A stretch of DNA of 64,000 nucleotides from Bythopirellula goksoeyrii (GTDB taxonomy: Bacteria; Planctomycetota; Planctomycetia; Pirellulales; Lacipirellulaceae). The DNA lies in contig NZ_CP042913.1 of NCBI RefSeq assembly GCF_008065115.1, positions 3,879,658-3,943,657 on the forward strand, in the 5' to 3' direction. Below are positions 17,219 through 26,732 of the stretch, piece by piece. Below the pieces are notes generated by a model, which made no database searches, had not been told where the DNA came from, and was given only the letters and a program-made list of their open reading frames with translations. A program made the translations under genes and the position numbers. Within the stretch, counting starts at the first letter, position 1, and every line of letters begins with the position of its first letter.

Positions 17219-17776
17219 ATGAACGATGTCACGCTCATCCTCCAGCAAATCCAAGAGGGTCGCGCCGAAGCAGGTGCCGATCTGTTTCCAGCCGTTTATG
17301 AGGAACTGCGACGGCTTGCCGGTAGCAAGATGCGTGCCGAGCGATTGGACCACACCTTATCGGCAACCGCCTTGGTGCACGAAGCCTATGTGCGACTCGT
17401 TGACAACGAAACTGCCAAAAACTGGGAAAGTCGCGGGCAGTTTCTTGGTGTCGCGGCCGAGGCGATGCGGCGCATTTTAGTTGAGCATGCCCGCCAGAAA
17501 ATGGCAATCAAACGAGGTGGTGATAAACAACGATATTCCGATTGCGATCTCTTGTTTAGTTTGCCGACGGACCCAGCGATACTGCTCGATCTTAACGAAG
17601 CGATCGAGAGTCTGACAATCAATGATCCGCAATCGGCCGAACTCTTGAAACTGTTGCTGTTCACAGGCATTTCAGTTGTCGAAGCGGGTCGGATACTGGA
17701 AATGTCCCGAAAAACCGCGTACCGCCACTGGGATTACATCCGCAGCTGGTTCGCCGTTCATTATGGCTCGAATTAG
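17219..17776 (+). CDS. ECF sigma factor, planctomycete ECF-like type
   Basis: The 185-residue protein fits the ECF-like sigma-70 family expanded in planctomycetes and acidobacteria (the TIGR02999 type). Region 2 contains YEELRRLAGSKMRAER, HTLSATALVHEAYVRLV and RRILVEHARQ. Region 4 contains the helix-turn-helix VVEAGRILEMSRKTAYRHW. It directs RNA polymerase to a regulon, and partners are often Ser/Thr kinases rather than anti-sigma factors. No kinase lies directly beside it; the nearest is at 23700, beyond two PEP-CTERM genes on the same strand, so it might control these. A terminator-like hairpin follows its stop. Confidence 0.9.
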   Translation: MNDVTLILQQIQEGRAEAGADLFPAVYEELRRLAGSKMRAERLDHTLSATALVHEAYVRLVDNETAKNWESRGQFLGVAAEAMRRILVEHARQKMAIKRGGDKQRYSDCDLLFSLPTDPAILLDLNEAIESLTINDPQSAELLKLLLFTGISVVEAGRILEMSRKTAYRHWDYIRSWFAVHYGSN

Positions 17777-17785
17777 AGTGCTTCG

Positions 17786-17813
17786 GCAGAAATCTTCTGC
17801 TGTTCTTCTTTCT
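17786..17813 (+). terminator. hairpin with T-rich tail after sigma factor gene
   Basis: GCAGAA-ATC-TTCTGC (17786-17800) forms a perfect 6-bp stem with a 3-base loop and is followed by TGTTCTTCTTTCTC. It begins about ten bases after the sigma factor stop, consistent with an intrinsic terminator. Confidence 0.55.
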
Positions 17814-17835
17814 CATGTGCCCCATACCACATGAG
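17812..17835. promoter_or_regulatory. inverted repeat CTCATGTG...CACATGAG
   Basis: Two perfect 8-base arms (17812-17819 and 17828-17835) are separated by eight bases. No T tract follows, so this is more likely an operator or RNA hairpin than a terminator. It lies in the 329-base gap between the ECF sigma factor and the next PEP-CTERM gene; the rest of the gap shows nothing further. Confidence 0.35.
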
Positions 17836-18105
17836 ATCAGCATCCTGCTCCCTGTAGCCAAATCAGGCTCAGTTTCTGCATGAGAAACAAATTGGGATTT
17901 TTTTCAAGATTATTGGGGACGCGCACCAGTCCAAATACGCACTTAGCTTGTAGGAGCTATACGACCACAGCTGACTTGGACTTCAAAAAGAGCACCCCTC
18001 ACTGCCAGGCTCCCAGCAGAATTCGATAACTAGCTCTCTTTGCCCTTAAATCGCATCACTTATCCAACCCACATGTGCCATTAGACACTCGATTACGAGG
18101 ACTCT

Positions 18106-19419
18106 ATGAACCTTACTCTCACACTAATCTCAAGCATCCGGTCGCATCTATCTTGGGTGCGGATGTACTTGATCACGCTGATTCTTGCCTGGGGCACCAG
18201 TCCAGTGGCCCTTGCTGCAGGGTTCACTAAAATCGCCGATACGTCAACGGCCATACCAAATGGCGTCGGGAATTTTGATGGTTTTGACAAGCCAATCATT
18301 TCTGGTTCGACGGTGGCTTTTCATGGTGGGGCAGGAATCTATGTTGGCCCGTCGACAGGCGGATCGCTCCAGGTGATCGTCGACCTCAATGACGCAATTC
18401 CAGCTGGAATTGGAAACTTCACTTCAATTGAACGTCCAAGATCCTCATCGGAGTCTATCGTCGCCTTTCGGGCCAGAGGTAGCAACGATCAACTTGGAAT
18501 TTACGCTGTCTCAATGACAGACGGGACGTTGTCCAGAATTGCAGACCAAAATACCGCTATAGCGAATGGCTCTGGAACCTTTTCCGGAATGAGTCTTGAA
18601 TCTGCATCGGGCTCGACGGTGGCGTTCAGCGGTGGAAATGTTGGTAACAGCCAGCGCGGCATTTACGTTGGGTCGACCAGCGGCGGACCATTAACGCGAG
18701 TCGCCGACCGAAACACCCCAATTCCAGGTGGCGTTGGCGTCTTTGAGAGACTGGGGCAGCCAGGCGTGGCGCTGCATGGCAACAAGGTGGCATGGACAGG
18801 ACGGGGTGCCAATTCGCAAGTTGGGATCTACATTGGAGACGTCACGGAGGGATCAATCGTCCGCGTGGCTGACGCCAGTTTCGCAATCCCCGATGGAATC
18901 GGGACTTTTAGAAGTTTCTATTTCCCCTACTTGTCCCAATCGATCGTGGCGTTCGAGGGCCTCGGAGACAACGGTCAGGAAGGTATTTACGCTGTGTTCG
19001 CGGAGGGTGGCATGCTCACTCGCGTGGCGGATCTCAATACATCCGTCCCCTTTGGCAACGGGAATTTCTCACAGCTCTTCTTCAACGGGAACCCGTCTGT
19101 TTCCGTATCTGGATCAATGATTGCGTTTCAGGGGCTGGACTCAGAAGGCCAAACTGGAATCTACGCGAAATCAATCTCTAAAGACGTGCTGACTAAAATC
19201 GTCGCAACTGGAGATACGCTCGACGGTAGAAGCGTGAACGGTCTGCGATTTGGCATCGACTCGCTCGACGCAGGCGTCCTTGCTTTTGCAGCTAGCTTCA
19301 CAGATGGCACAAGCGGTGTTTATACGACTTCGATCGCTGTGCCAGAGCCGAGTTCACTGATTCTTGGCGCGATTGGTATGGTCATGTTCGTGCGCCTGCG
19401 ATCCAACCAGACTGGATAG
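18106..19419 (+). CDS. PEP-CTERM protein with VADxNTxIPxGxGxF repeats
   Basis: The 437-residue protein has a signal peptide (hydrophobic YLITLILAWGTSPVALAA, cleavage near residue 38). It then has about seven repeats of roughly 55 residues with the core GIYV...LxxVADxNTxIPxGxGxF, probably the blades of a beta-propeller; the pattern resembles the family I recall as DUF7453. The C-terminus carries VAVPEPSSLILGAIGMVMFV and a basic end (RLRSNQ), a PEP-CTERM tag. It is expected to be exported and processed by an exosortase. GAGG lies close to the ATG. The next PEP-CTERM gene follows within 75 bases on the same strand. Confidence 0.88.
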   Translation: MNLTLTLISSIRSHLSWVRMYLITLILAWGTSPVALAAGFTKIADTSTAIPNGVGNFDGFDKPIISGSTVAFHGGAGIYVGPSTGGSLQVIVDLNDAIPAGIGNFTSIERPRSSSESIVAFRARGSNDQLGIYAVSMTDGTLSRIADQNTAIANGSGTFSGMSLESASGSTVAFSGGNVGNSQRGIYVGSTSGGPLTRVADRNTPIPGGVGVFERLGQPGVALHGNKVAWTGRGANSQVGIYIGDVTEGSIVRVADASFAIPDGIGTFRSFYFPYLSQSIVAFEGLGDNGQEGIYAVFAEGGMLTRVADLNTSVPFGNGNFSQLFFNGNPSVSVSGSMIAFQGLDSEGQTGIYAKSISKDVLTKIVATGDTLDGRSVNGLRFGIDSLDAGVLAFAASFTDGTSGVYTTSIAVPEPSSLILGAIGMVMFVRLRSNQTG

Positions 19420-19490
19420 GAACACGGGTGGTTGATGCGAGATACTGCTTATCTGAAGACACCAGCTCACAAATTTACAAGGAATTACTG

Positions 19491-22400
19491 ATGAATCCTA
19501 AGACCCTCCTTTGCGTTGTCTTGTCCATGGCTTCTCTGGGCCAACTCGCAACGGCCTCCGATATCACCAGCAATTGGGACGGTTCCACCGGTAATTGGTC
19601 GGATTCATCCCGTTGGGACAGTCTGCTGTTTCCCAATAATGGAAATGGAGGACTGACCTACGATGCACTGATTTCAGGCGGCACGGTCACGGTGGATCAG
19701 GCGATTAACATTGAAGAATTGCAGCTATCGAACGGATCCATCACAGGAATCTCCGATCTCACCGCTTCGGGTCTCACAACCTGGACGGGTGGCGAGATGA
19801 CCGACACGGGCGTCACCAATGCCAACGGTGGTCTGAACCTAAGCGGGTCGACCAAGTTCCTCACCAATGGCCGCACGATCAACAACGCCGGGGCGGCGAC
19901 CTGGACAGCCGGCCCAATCACCACCAGCCATGGGGCAGTGTTTAACAACCAACTCGGAGCAACGTTTGACACCGCTTTCGATGGCAGCTTCTCTAACGGC
20001 GCCGGAGGTCAATCGCATTTCCACAACGCTGGGATCTTCACCAAGAGCGGCGGAACAGGCACGACAACCCTCGGTGTCGAATTCAACAATACAGGCATCG
20101 TTGAAGTCGATACTGGGACGCTGAGTTTGTCGGGAGGTGGAACAAGTAGTGGGAGCTTTACCGGCGCGGCAGGAACGACGCTGGGGCTTGGCGGCGGGCA
20201 TATGCTCGAGGCAAGTACCAGCGTGAGTGCTCCCAACGTCATGTTCTCCGGCAGTGGAACCAACACGATCTCGGGGACCTATAGCGCCAGTGCAACGACA
20301 ACATTCAGTGGTGCCACGACCACGTTCAACGGCACCTCGGCGGTGCCTTCGGCCGCACTGGTCTTCACTGGGGGTTCGGCCATTTTCAGTAACACCGGTG
20401 GGGCGAACGCCGATACCCTAGACCTCTCCTTTGGCCTTCTAGGCGGCACAGCGGAACTCACCGCTTCTGGCTTGACAACCTGGACGGGCGGCGAGATGAC
20501 CGACACGGGCGTCACCAATGCCAACGGTGGTCTGAACCTAAGCGGGTCGACCAAGTTCCTCACCAATGGCCGCACCATTAACAACGCTGGCGCTGCGACC
20601 TGGACGGCCGGGCCAATCGCCACCGGCCATGGGGCAGTGTTCAACAACCAACTGCGAGCAACGTTCGACACCGATTTCGATGGCAGCTTCTCCAACGGCG
20701 CCGGAGGTCAGTCACAGTTCAACAACATTGGGACACTCACCAAGAGCAGTGGAACAGGCGTCACTAACTTCAGTGTCGAATTCAATAATTCAGGAACCGT
20801 AGAAGTCGATAGCGGCACACTCATGCTATCCCAGGGTGGCATCAGCACTGGGGGGATTACCGCCGCGGCAGGAACGACGTTGGCTTTTCGGGGGACGCAC
20901 GACTTTAACACTGGCAGCTCCGTGACTAGCAATGGAACAGTGCAGTTCGAAAGTGGAATGTGGAACCTCAACGACGGCACGTACAACGTGACGGAAACGA
21001 CGGACATTACCGGTGGCACGGCCAAATTTAACGCCCCGGCCACCACCAATATACTTAATCTTTCCAATGGCGTTCTCGACGGCACAGCGGAGGTCACCGC
21101 TTCGGGACTCACATCCTGGACAGGTGGCGAGATGACCGACACGGGCGTCACCAATGCCAACGGCGGATTGAATCTGAGCGGGTCGACCAAGTTCCTCACG
21201 TATGGCCGCACCATCAACAACGCTGGCGCAGCGGCCTGGACGGCCGGCCCAATCACCACCAGCCATGGGGCAGTGTTTAACAACCAACTGGGAGCGACGT
21301 TCGACACCGATTTCGATGGCAGCTTCTCCAACGGCGCCGGAGGTCAATCGCATTTCCACAACGCTGGGACCTTCACCAAGAGCGGCGGAACAGGCGTCAC
21401 TAACTTCAGTGTCACGTTCAACAATACCGGAACCGTCAATGTCAACAGCGGTACGCTAAACTTCGGAGAAACTGTATATAATGCGGGATCGATAAATGTC
21501 CGACCGAGCATGAACCTAACTCTCGGTTCAGGACTACACAATGACGAGGAAGGAATCGTCACGGTTGACAATGGCCACCTTTCCGTGGCTTCATTCGTCA
21601 CGAATGATGGCGTATTACTCGTGGACTCCGGAGGGCAATTTAATCTCCCGTCAAATCAGCCGTTTGACAATTCCGGAACGCTGGAAGTTCGCGACGGCAC
21701 TGTTGTGATCGGAACCACCAACAGCATCGTGGTTCATCCGCTCGCACCCCTGGAGATCACCCCAATAGCAACGCTTTCTGAAGGAACTTGGATTGCTAGA
21801 GGAACTGGCGCCATTCAACTTCCAGCGTCCGCTGGCGGGACCCCATTTGATCTGCGGCACAATGATGCCGTCGTAGTCCTGGATGGCCCGAACGCTGAAA
21901 TCTCTGTAATCGACGGGCTGTGGACTAATTCTGGCACGCTGGAGTTGCGTGGCGGACATGATTTGCACCTGACAGGTCGGCCGGTGCAGGGATTACCAAA
22001 TGATCCGGTTTCCAATAGCGGCACAATCCGAATTGGCGCCGGCACGACCCTCTCGCTCGGCTCGCAAGGCATGACGAGCCAAAGCGGCTCTCAAGTGGAA
22101 GGCGAGGGAGTCATCGAAGGTTCCGTTACTGCTGTCGGAACAATGTTCTCCAGCAGCGCGGCACTATCAATCAACGAAGGAGCCCTAACGATTTCGACCT
22201 CCACGAGCACCCTGGCCGCTGGCACGTTAGCAGTCAACGTCCCCATGTTTGTGAGAAATGGCGGACATTTCATAATTGCCGACGGAGCAACTCTAGGTGG
22301 GAGCGGGGTTTTAGAATTACAGGACGGCCTGGTCACCATTGATGGAACTCTCAACAAACAAGTGCGAGTGACAGGTCCAGTTGAAATAGGCGGAACCATC

Positions 22401-23609
22401 TCCGAAGCGACACTCGATGGTGCTGTGGTGACCTCCACAGCGGGTGCGGGTTTCGGATTAGTCAATTGCTTTGGTGAAAACAATATCCAGTCGGGCGTTG
22501 TCAATATCGACGGCCAATTGCTCGTCAACGATGGAAGCACTTTGGTCCTCGGCGCCGGGGCAAGTGTCTTGGGTTCGGGGAGGATGGATGTGCTCGGCCT
22601 GGGGTCAGTCGTAATCAATGGCAATCTGGCGTCCACCGGCGATGCGACTATCACCGGATCGCTGGCCGTAGAAGCAGGTGCAACGGCGCAGGCCGCCAAT
22701 TGGCATTTCACCGGAAATAGTCTGGTAAGCGTCAAAGGCAAAATAACATCTTCAACGCCTGTCGAATTGACGGGAACGCTCGCCGTCGATCTCGCAGGTG
22801 AGATGGACGTTCCCAATATTAAGATGTTAGGTATTCCCGGATTTGATCCTGCCAAGTTTAAGGGATCTGGCAAGTCCGTTGGTGATGTAGCTGCTGGTAC
22901 ATTTTCTACGGTATCCCCCGGTTTTAGTCCCGGCATGCTGACAATCGGCGGCAACATGACATTTGAGGGAGGATCGACCCTCGAGTTCGAAGTCCGCGAC
23001 GCCCAGGGAACTTCCGGAGTCGACTATGACCTCTTGGCCGTTGAAGGTGATCTCCTCAACACCGCCACCATCGCCGAGCCGATGACGATCTCGCTCCACA
23101 CGCTGGACTTACTCGACGCTCCAGGGCAAGCATCAAATTTCGATAACACTCAGGACTACAGTTGGACCATCGCCACAGTCCTCGGCTCAATCAGCGGCTT
23201 CTCGGCTAGGACCTATGTCATTGAAGAGAGTGCATTCCTAAACGACCTCGGCAATGGAGCATTCTATTTATCTCTTGGAGACTCCGGCCATGCCCTAAAT
23301 GTGCTCTTCTCAGCTAGTGGGCTTCCGACTATCGAAACTGGCAACTTCGATCTCGATGGCGACGTCGACGGTGCGGACTTTCTCATCTGGCAACGAAACC
23401 CTGCTATTGGATACCTCGCTAACTGGCAGGCTAACTACGGCCGCAGTGCTACTCAATCGGCAGTCAGCGTGGCAGTTCCCGAACCGAGCTCTCTTCTGTT
23501 ACTAGCAATAGTTCCAGCATGGATTCTCAGCACGCTAAGGCTGACGAAAAAGTCGCACTTTGCAGATCGATTTTTGGGAAATCGAGGTTCTGCCTGCTCA
23601 TCTGTTTGA
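19491..23609 (+). CDS. large PEP-CTERM/dockerin protein with repeated modules
   Basis: The 1,372-residue product starts at 19491 (MNPKTLLCVVLSMASLG), where AAGGAA lies nine bases upstream; a longer frame from 19428 lacks a ribosome site. After the signal peptide comes an autotransporter-like beta-helix (short G/N/T-rich strands such as NNTGTVEVDSGTL). Three modules of 210-233 residues share the nearly identical core TTWTGGEMTDTGVTNANGG. A dockerin-like calcium motif (FDLDGDVDGADFLIWQRN) precedes the PEP-CTERM tag VAVPEPSSLLLLAIVPA and a basic tail. The protein is probably a surface or matrix component. The low divergence between modules indicates recent duplication or gene conversion. Confidence 0.88.
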   Translation: MNPKTLLCVVLSMASLGQLATASDITSNWDGSTGNWSDSSRWDSLLFPNNGNGGLTYDALISGGTVTVDQAINIEELQLSNGSITGISDLTASGLTTWTGGEMTDTGVTNANGGLNLSGSTKFLTNGRTINNAGAATWTAGPITTSHGAVFNNQLGATFDTAFDGSFSNGAGGQSHFHNAGIFTKSGGTGTTTLGVEFNNTGIVEVDTGTLSLSGGGTSSGSFTGAAGTTLGLGGGHMLEASTSVSAPNVMFSGSGTNTISGTYSASATTTFSGATTTFNGTSAVPSAALVFTGGSAIFSNTGGANADTLDLSFGLLGGTAELTASGLTTWTGGEMTDTGVTNANGGLNLSGSTKFLTNGRTINNAGAATWTAGPIATGHGAVFNNQLRATFDTDFDGSFSNGAGGQSQFNNIGTLTKSSGTGVTNFSVEFNNSGTVEVDSGTLMLSQGGISTGGITAAAGTTLAFRGTHDFNTGSSVTSNGTVQFESGMWNLNDGTYNVTETTDITGGTAKFNAPATTNILNLSNGVLDGTAEVTASGLTSWTGGEMTDTGVTNANGGLNLSGSTKFLTYGRTINNAGAAAWTAGPITTSHGAVFNNQLGATFDTDFDGSFSNGAGGQSHFHNAGTFTKSGGTGVTNFSVTFNNTGTVNVNSGTLNFGETVYNAGSINVRPSMNLTLGSGLHNDEEGIVTVDNGHLSVASFVTNDGVLLVDSGGQFNLPSNQPFDNSGTLEVRDGTVVIGTTNSIVVHPLAPLEITPIATLSEGTWIARGTGAIQLPASAGGTPFDLRHNDAVVVLDGPNAEISVIDGLWTNSGTLELRGGHDLHLTGRPVQGLPNDPVSNSGTIRIGAGTTLSLGSQGMTSQSGSQVEGEGVIEGSVTAVGTMFSSSAALSINEGALTISTSTSTLAAGTLAVNVPMFVRNGGHFIIADGATLGGSGVLELQDGLVTIDGTLNKQVRVTGPVEIGGTISEATLDGAVVTSTAGAGFGLVNCFGENNIQSGVVNIDGQLLVNDGSTLVLGAGASVLGSGRMDVLGLGSVVINGNLASTGDATITGSLAVEAGATAQAANWHFTGNSLVSVKGKITSSTPVELTGTLAVDLAGEMDVPNIKMLGIPGFDPAKFKGSGKSVGDVAAGTFSTVSPGFSPGMLTIGGNMTFEGGSTLEFEVRDAQGTSGVDYDLLAVEGDLLNTATIAEPMTISLHTLDLLDAPGQASNFDNTQDYSWTIATVLGSISGFSARTYVIEESAFLNDLGNGAFYLSLGDSGHALNVLFSASGLPTIETGNFDLDGDVDGADFLIWQRNPAIGYLANWQANYGRSATQSAVSVAVPEPSSLLLLAIVPAWILSTLRLTKKSHFADRFLGNRGSACSSV
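19761..20110 (+). repeat. intragenic module copy 1
   Basis: The first of three nearly identical ~350-base DNA segments in the large PEP-CTERM gene, beginning at ACCGCTTCGGGTCTCACAAC. It lies 699 bases before copy 2, a whole number of codons. Confidence 0.8.
20460..20812 (+). repeat. intragenic module copy 2
   Basis: The second copy, starting at ACCGCTTCTGGCTTGACAAC. Long stretches (for instance 20491-20565) match copy 1 with almost no change. It lies 636 bases before copy 3, again in frame. Confidence 0.8.
21096..21448 (+). repeat. intragenic module copy 3
   Basis: The third copy, starting at ACCGCTTCGGGACTCACATC. Its second half (CATTTCCACAACGCTGGGAC onward) is closer to copy 1, while its end (ACTAACTTCAGTGTC) is closer to copy 2, a mosaic that suggests gene conversion between modules. 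Confidence 0.78.
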
Positions 23610-23699
23610 TGTGTTGATCGGTGAAGTGATAATAATTAGTCAATTACTACTGACTCCCACCATTCTGCTATGATGAATTGACAGCCCGACCCTCTAACC

Positions 23700-26291
23700 A
23701 TGGTCTCGCAGCCGATGGAAAATCTCTCGTCGACCGAAAACTCTGCCAAGTCGATTTTCTTCGCAGCGCTTGATATCGAAAATCCTGCCGCGCGGACCGA
23801 TTACGTTGACGAGGCATGTCACCAGGATGCCTCGTTACAAAAGGAAGTCAATCGGCTGCTGATCGCCCACAGGGACTCCGAAGATCATCGACTAGTCGGC
23901 GCATTTCAAGTGCTAAATCCCCAATTGGGTGAGAAAGAAACAAGCGGCGACGTTGGTACTGAAGAGACGTCCGTAATGTCGGATATTTCTTCCCATCCCG
24001 TTGTCGACCGCTACAAGATTCTCAAAGAGATCGGCCGTGGCGGAATGGGCACAGTCTACTTGGCCGCTCAGCTTGAGCCGGTCAAAAGAAAAGTCGCCCT
24101 CAAGGTCATCAATCCCGGCATGGACAGCCGCGATGTGATTGCTCGATTTGAGGCGGAACGGCAGGCGTTGGCCATGATGGATCATCCCTCCATCGCCCGA
24201 GTGTTCGACGGAGGAACCACAGAGCAGGGTCGGCCCTACTTTGTAATGGAGTTAGTCCGTGGTATTCCGATAACAGAATACTGCGACGAACATAGGCTTT
24301 CGCTGGAAAGCCGTCTGAATCTCTTCATCACCCTCTGCCAGGCGGTACATCACGCCCATCAGAAGGGAATTATCCATCGCGATCTAAAACCTTCAAACGT
24401 GCAGATCACCAATCACGATGGCCAACCTGTGGTAAAAGTGATCGATTTTGGTGTCGCCAAGGCGCTCAGCCATGATCTTACGGATAAAACATTGTTCACT
24501 CACTTTGCGCAGCTTGTAGGTACGCCGCTCTACATGAGTCCTGAGCAGGCAGATCAGCACGGGCTCGATATTGACATCCGTAGCGACGTCTATTCGCTTG
24601 GCGTCTTACTCTACGAGCTGCTTACAGGCACGACTCCTTTCAATCGAGAGGAGCTATCAAAGCTGAGTATTGATGAGGTCCGTCGAATAATTTGTGATGT
24701 CGATCCCCTCAGGCCCAGTACCCGGCTCAGCACGCTCAAGGGTTCCGACGATTCGACACTCCCGGTGCAGCAGCGGGAGATATTCGACCGACGGAAAATG
24801 ACTTCTACAATTCGGGGCGATCTAGATCTGATTGTCATGAAGGCATTGGAAAAGGAACGCAACCGCCGGTACGAGTCGGCTAGCTCACTGGCACAAGACG
24901 TCAGTCGTTATCTGAACAACGAGCCAATCGAGGCAATTCCACCTACCCTATTTACGAAACTGGCAAAATGGTCTCGGCGACATGCCGAAATTGCGTGGAC
25001 AATCGCTATTGGCTTTATCGTGATCAGTTTGACAATTGCCGTTTGGCTGGGAGGGCACATTGCGTTTCAAGCAGCGGTGACCAGACAATTGCAGCAAGAC
25101 CTAGAAGAAGTAAACGCCGCGATTGACTCAAACCAGGAAATATTGGCACGGCAACTACTCTCGGCCTCAAGCTCAACCGCAAGCCAACTTGGTGCGGCAG
25201 GTGAGCAGTTTCGAAAAGAAATAAAATTACTTAGCAACGAACTAGATCGCTACCAGCAGTTTACGAAACTATACCAAAAGGCTCGAAGGGATCGCTCTTC
25301 TGGTCCGTCGGAGTTGGCTGAAGAAGCAATCAGACTTTATGGAGTCCTCGACGACTCCAAGTGGCTTGCAAGTCTGCAAAGCAAGAACTTGCCCAAGGGT
25401 TATATTGATCAACTTATTCCTCAGGTCTACGAATTGTTGATCTGTATTTCTCACTACGAAGTGCTTTGGATGGAGCCTCATGGTCAGACTGCTGCGAAAA
25501 AGTTAAAAACGATCAGCAAAGCTCGCTCAATGTTGGCGATTGCCGACAAGCTGCATCCACCTACGAAGGGTTACTATTGGGTACTTGCAAGCTGTTATCA
25601 ACGCTTAGGGGACCTAACCGACGGCGATGTGAGAACGCACCACGATCAGGAGGCCATTCGCCTCAGGGCGCTTGCCAAGCAGACCGCGCCACAGGACGCG
25701 GCCGAACTCTTTTATATCGTGCGAGATCGCCGCTGGGGAGCTGCAGCTTCATGGGTGCGCCCGCCCTTTGCTGATCCACTATCAGACGAGGGAATACTCG
25801 CTGCCTATCGAGATATGAGACGCATCGATCGAACCTACTACAATGCGATCTTTTTCGAGGGAATTCAGCTCGATGAAATGGGAAGACATGCTGAAGCGGC
25901 TCAAGCGTATAGCGGATGCCTTATGGCACTACCTGACGATCTGGTTGCATTGAGCAACAGAGGCAATGCTTTGGTAAAAATGGGGAACGTTGATGAAGGA
26001 CTCCGCGATCAAGAGCAGTCAATTCTTGAAGCGCGCAGCAGGTTGGATGCCACCACTGACGCAAGTGATCAAATAGTTTTACTTGCCACTTTGCTTGAGG
26101 AATATGCAATATCCTTGCGAGTCGCTGGAAGGGAGAATGACGTACTTGCTGCGATCCAAGAAGCCTCTGATTTGCTTGAGCAGTTGGAGGCAAGTAACCC
26201 ATCCGCAGGTAGAGATCGGCTTAACCTCAAGAAACTGAGGGAAGCGATTGAGCAATTGGATGTCCATTCACCCAAAATCGAGGAAGAGTAG
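23700..26291 (+). CDS. transmembrane Ser/Thr protein kinase with TPR-like C-terminus
   Basis: The 863-residue protein has an N-terminal helical region, then a kinase domain at about residues 104-405. It shows the glycine loop IGRGGMGTVY, ATP-binding K135, catalytic loop HRDLKPSN (D228) and DFG at 249-251. One membrane helix follows (about 430-452, IAWTIAIGFIVISLTIAVWL). The C-terminal ~400 residues are helical, with a coiled coil (QQDLEEVNAAIDSNQEIL) and TPR-like repeats (AEAAQAYSGCLMALPDD). This is the PknB-like layout common in planctomycetes, where the outer region may sense a signal. The PP2C phosphatase 440 bases downstream could oppose it. The ribosome site is unclear; an alternative ATG lies five codons later. 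Confidence 0.92.
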   Translation: MVSQPMENLSSTENSAKSIFFAALDIENPAARTDYVDEACHQDASLQKEVNRLLIAHRDSEDHRLVGAFQVLNPQLGEKETSGDVGTEETSVMSDISSHPVVDRYKILKEIGRGGMGTVYLAAQLEPVKRKVALKVINPGMDSRDVIARFEAERQALAMMDHPSIARVFDGGTTEQGRPYFVMELVRGIPITEYCDEHRLSLESRLNLFITLCQAVHHAHQKGIIHRDLKPSNVQITNHDGQPVVKVIDFGVAKALSHDLTDKTLFTHFAQLVGTPLYMSPEQADQHGLDIDIRSDVYSLGVLLYELLTGTTPFNREELSKLSIDEVRRIICDVDPLRPSTRLSTLKGSDDSTLPVQQREIFDRRKMTSTIRGDLDLIVMKALEKERNRRYESASSLAQDVSRYLNNEPIEAIPPTLFTKLAKWSRRHAEIAWTIAIGFIVISLTIAVWLGGHIAFQAAVTRQLQQDLEEVNAAIDSNQEILARQLLSASSSTASQLGAAGEQFRKEIKLLSNELDRYQQFTKLYQKARRDRSSGPSELAEEAIRLYGVLDDSKWLASLQSKNLPKGYIDQLIPQVYELLICISHYEVLWMEPHGQTAAKKLKTISKARSMLAIADKLHPPTKGYYWVLASCYQRLGDLTDGDVRTHHDQEAIRLRALAKQTAPQDAAELFYIVRDRRWGAAASWVRPPFADPLSDEGILAAYRDMRRIDRTYYNAIFFEGIQLDEMGRHAEAAQAYSGCLMALPDDLVALSNRGNALVKMGNVDEGLRDQEQSILEARSRLDATTDASDQIVLLATLLEEYAISLRVAGRENDVLAAIQEASDLLEQLEASNPSAGRDRLNLKKLREAIEQLDVHSPKIEEE

Positions 26292-26540
26292 TAGATGTTT
26301 TTGGGCTATTGAGATTCGTGTGCAAAGCTGAACCTTCTCAGTAGTCGACAAGTCATGCGGGAGCAGCGAAAGGAACTTCCAGCACGATACTTTGCTTTGT
26401 TAAAACGAATTCCGAACTATCGAAATGGCGGGATATCCGACCCATTGCGGGCATGAGACTCACCACCCGTGCTCCTCTCCAACAATTCTCATTGCCGCGT
26501 CGGTTGAGCACAAGGACGTTAGCTTGATTGTCTGCTAAGT

Positions 26541-26665
26541 TGCAGAAGTTGGACCACCCGACCGGAGTTGCGCTCGTCGCAAACTCGCATCGGTATCCTG
26601 CTGGGAAACATACCGCTGTAGTATGTAGAAGGCCTTCGCCGCCGCGGTCAATGCATCCTGCTAGA
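26541..26665 (+). repeat. dispersed hairpin repeat, copy 3
   Basis: In the 441-base gap between the kinase and phosphatase genes lies GAAGTTGGACCACCCGACC, then GGAGTTGCGCTCGTCGC, then the palindrome GAAGGCCTTC, then GGTCAATGCATCCTGC. The order matches the copies near 34,480 and 40,080. No gene is visible in 26292-26732. Confidence 0.6.
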
Positions 26666-26732
26666 CGCGGAACAGGCGTTCCGCCTATATTTGGATAGTT
26701 TGCAGTAACTCTCTAGTTGTGCGGTGAGCTGA

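Noticed and set aside
16666-17238. 190-codon minus-strand frame between the histidine kinase and sigma factor
   Set aside because: It overlaps the sigma factor start, crosses repeat copy 2 and reads like noncoding sequence, with no domain or ribosome site.
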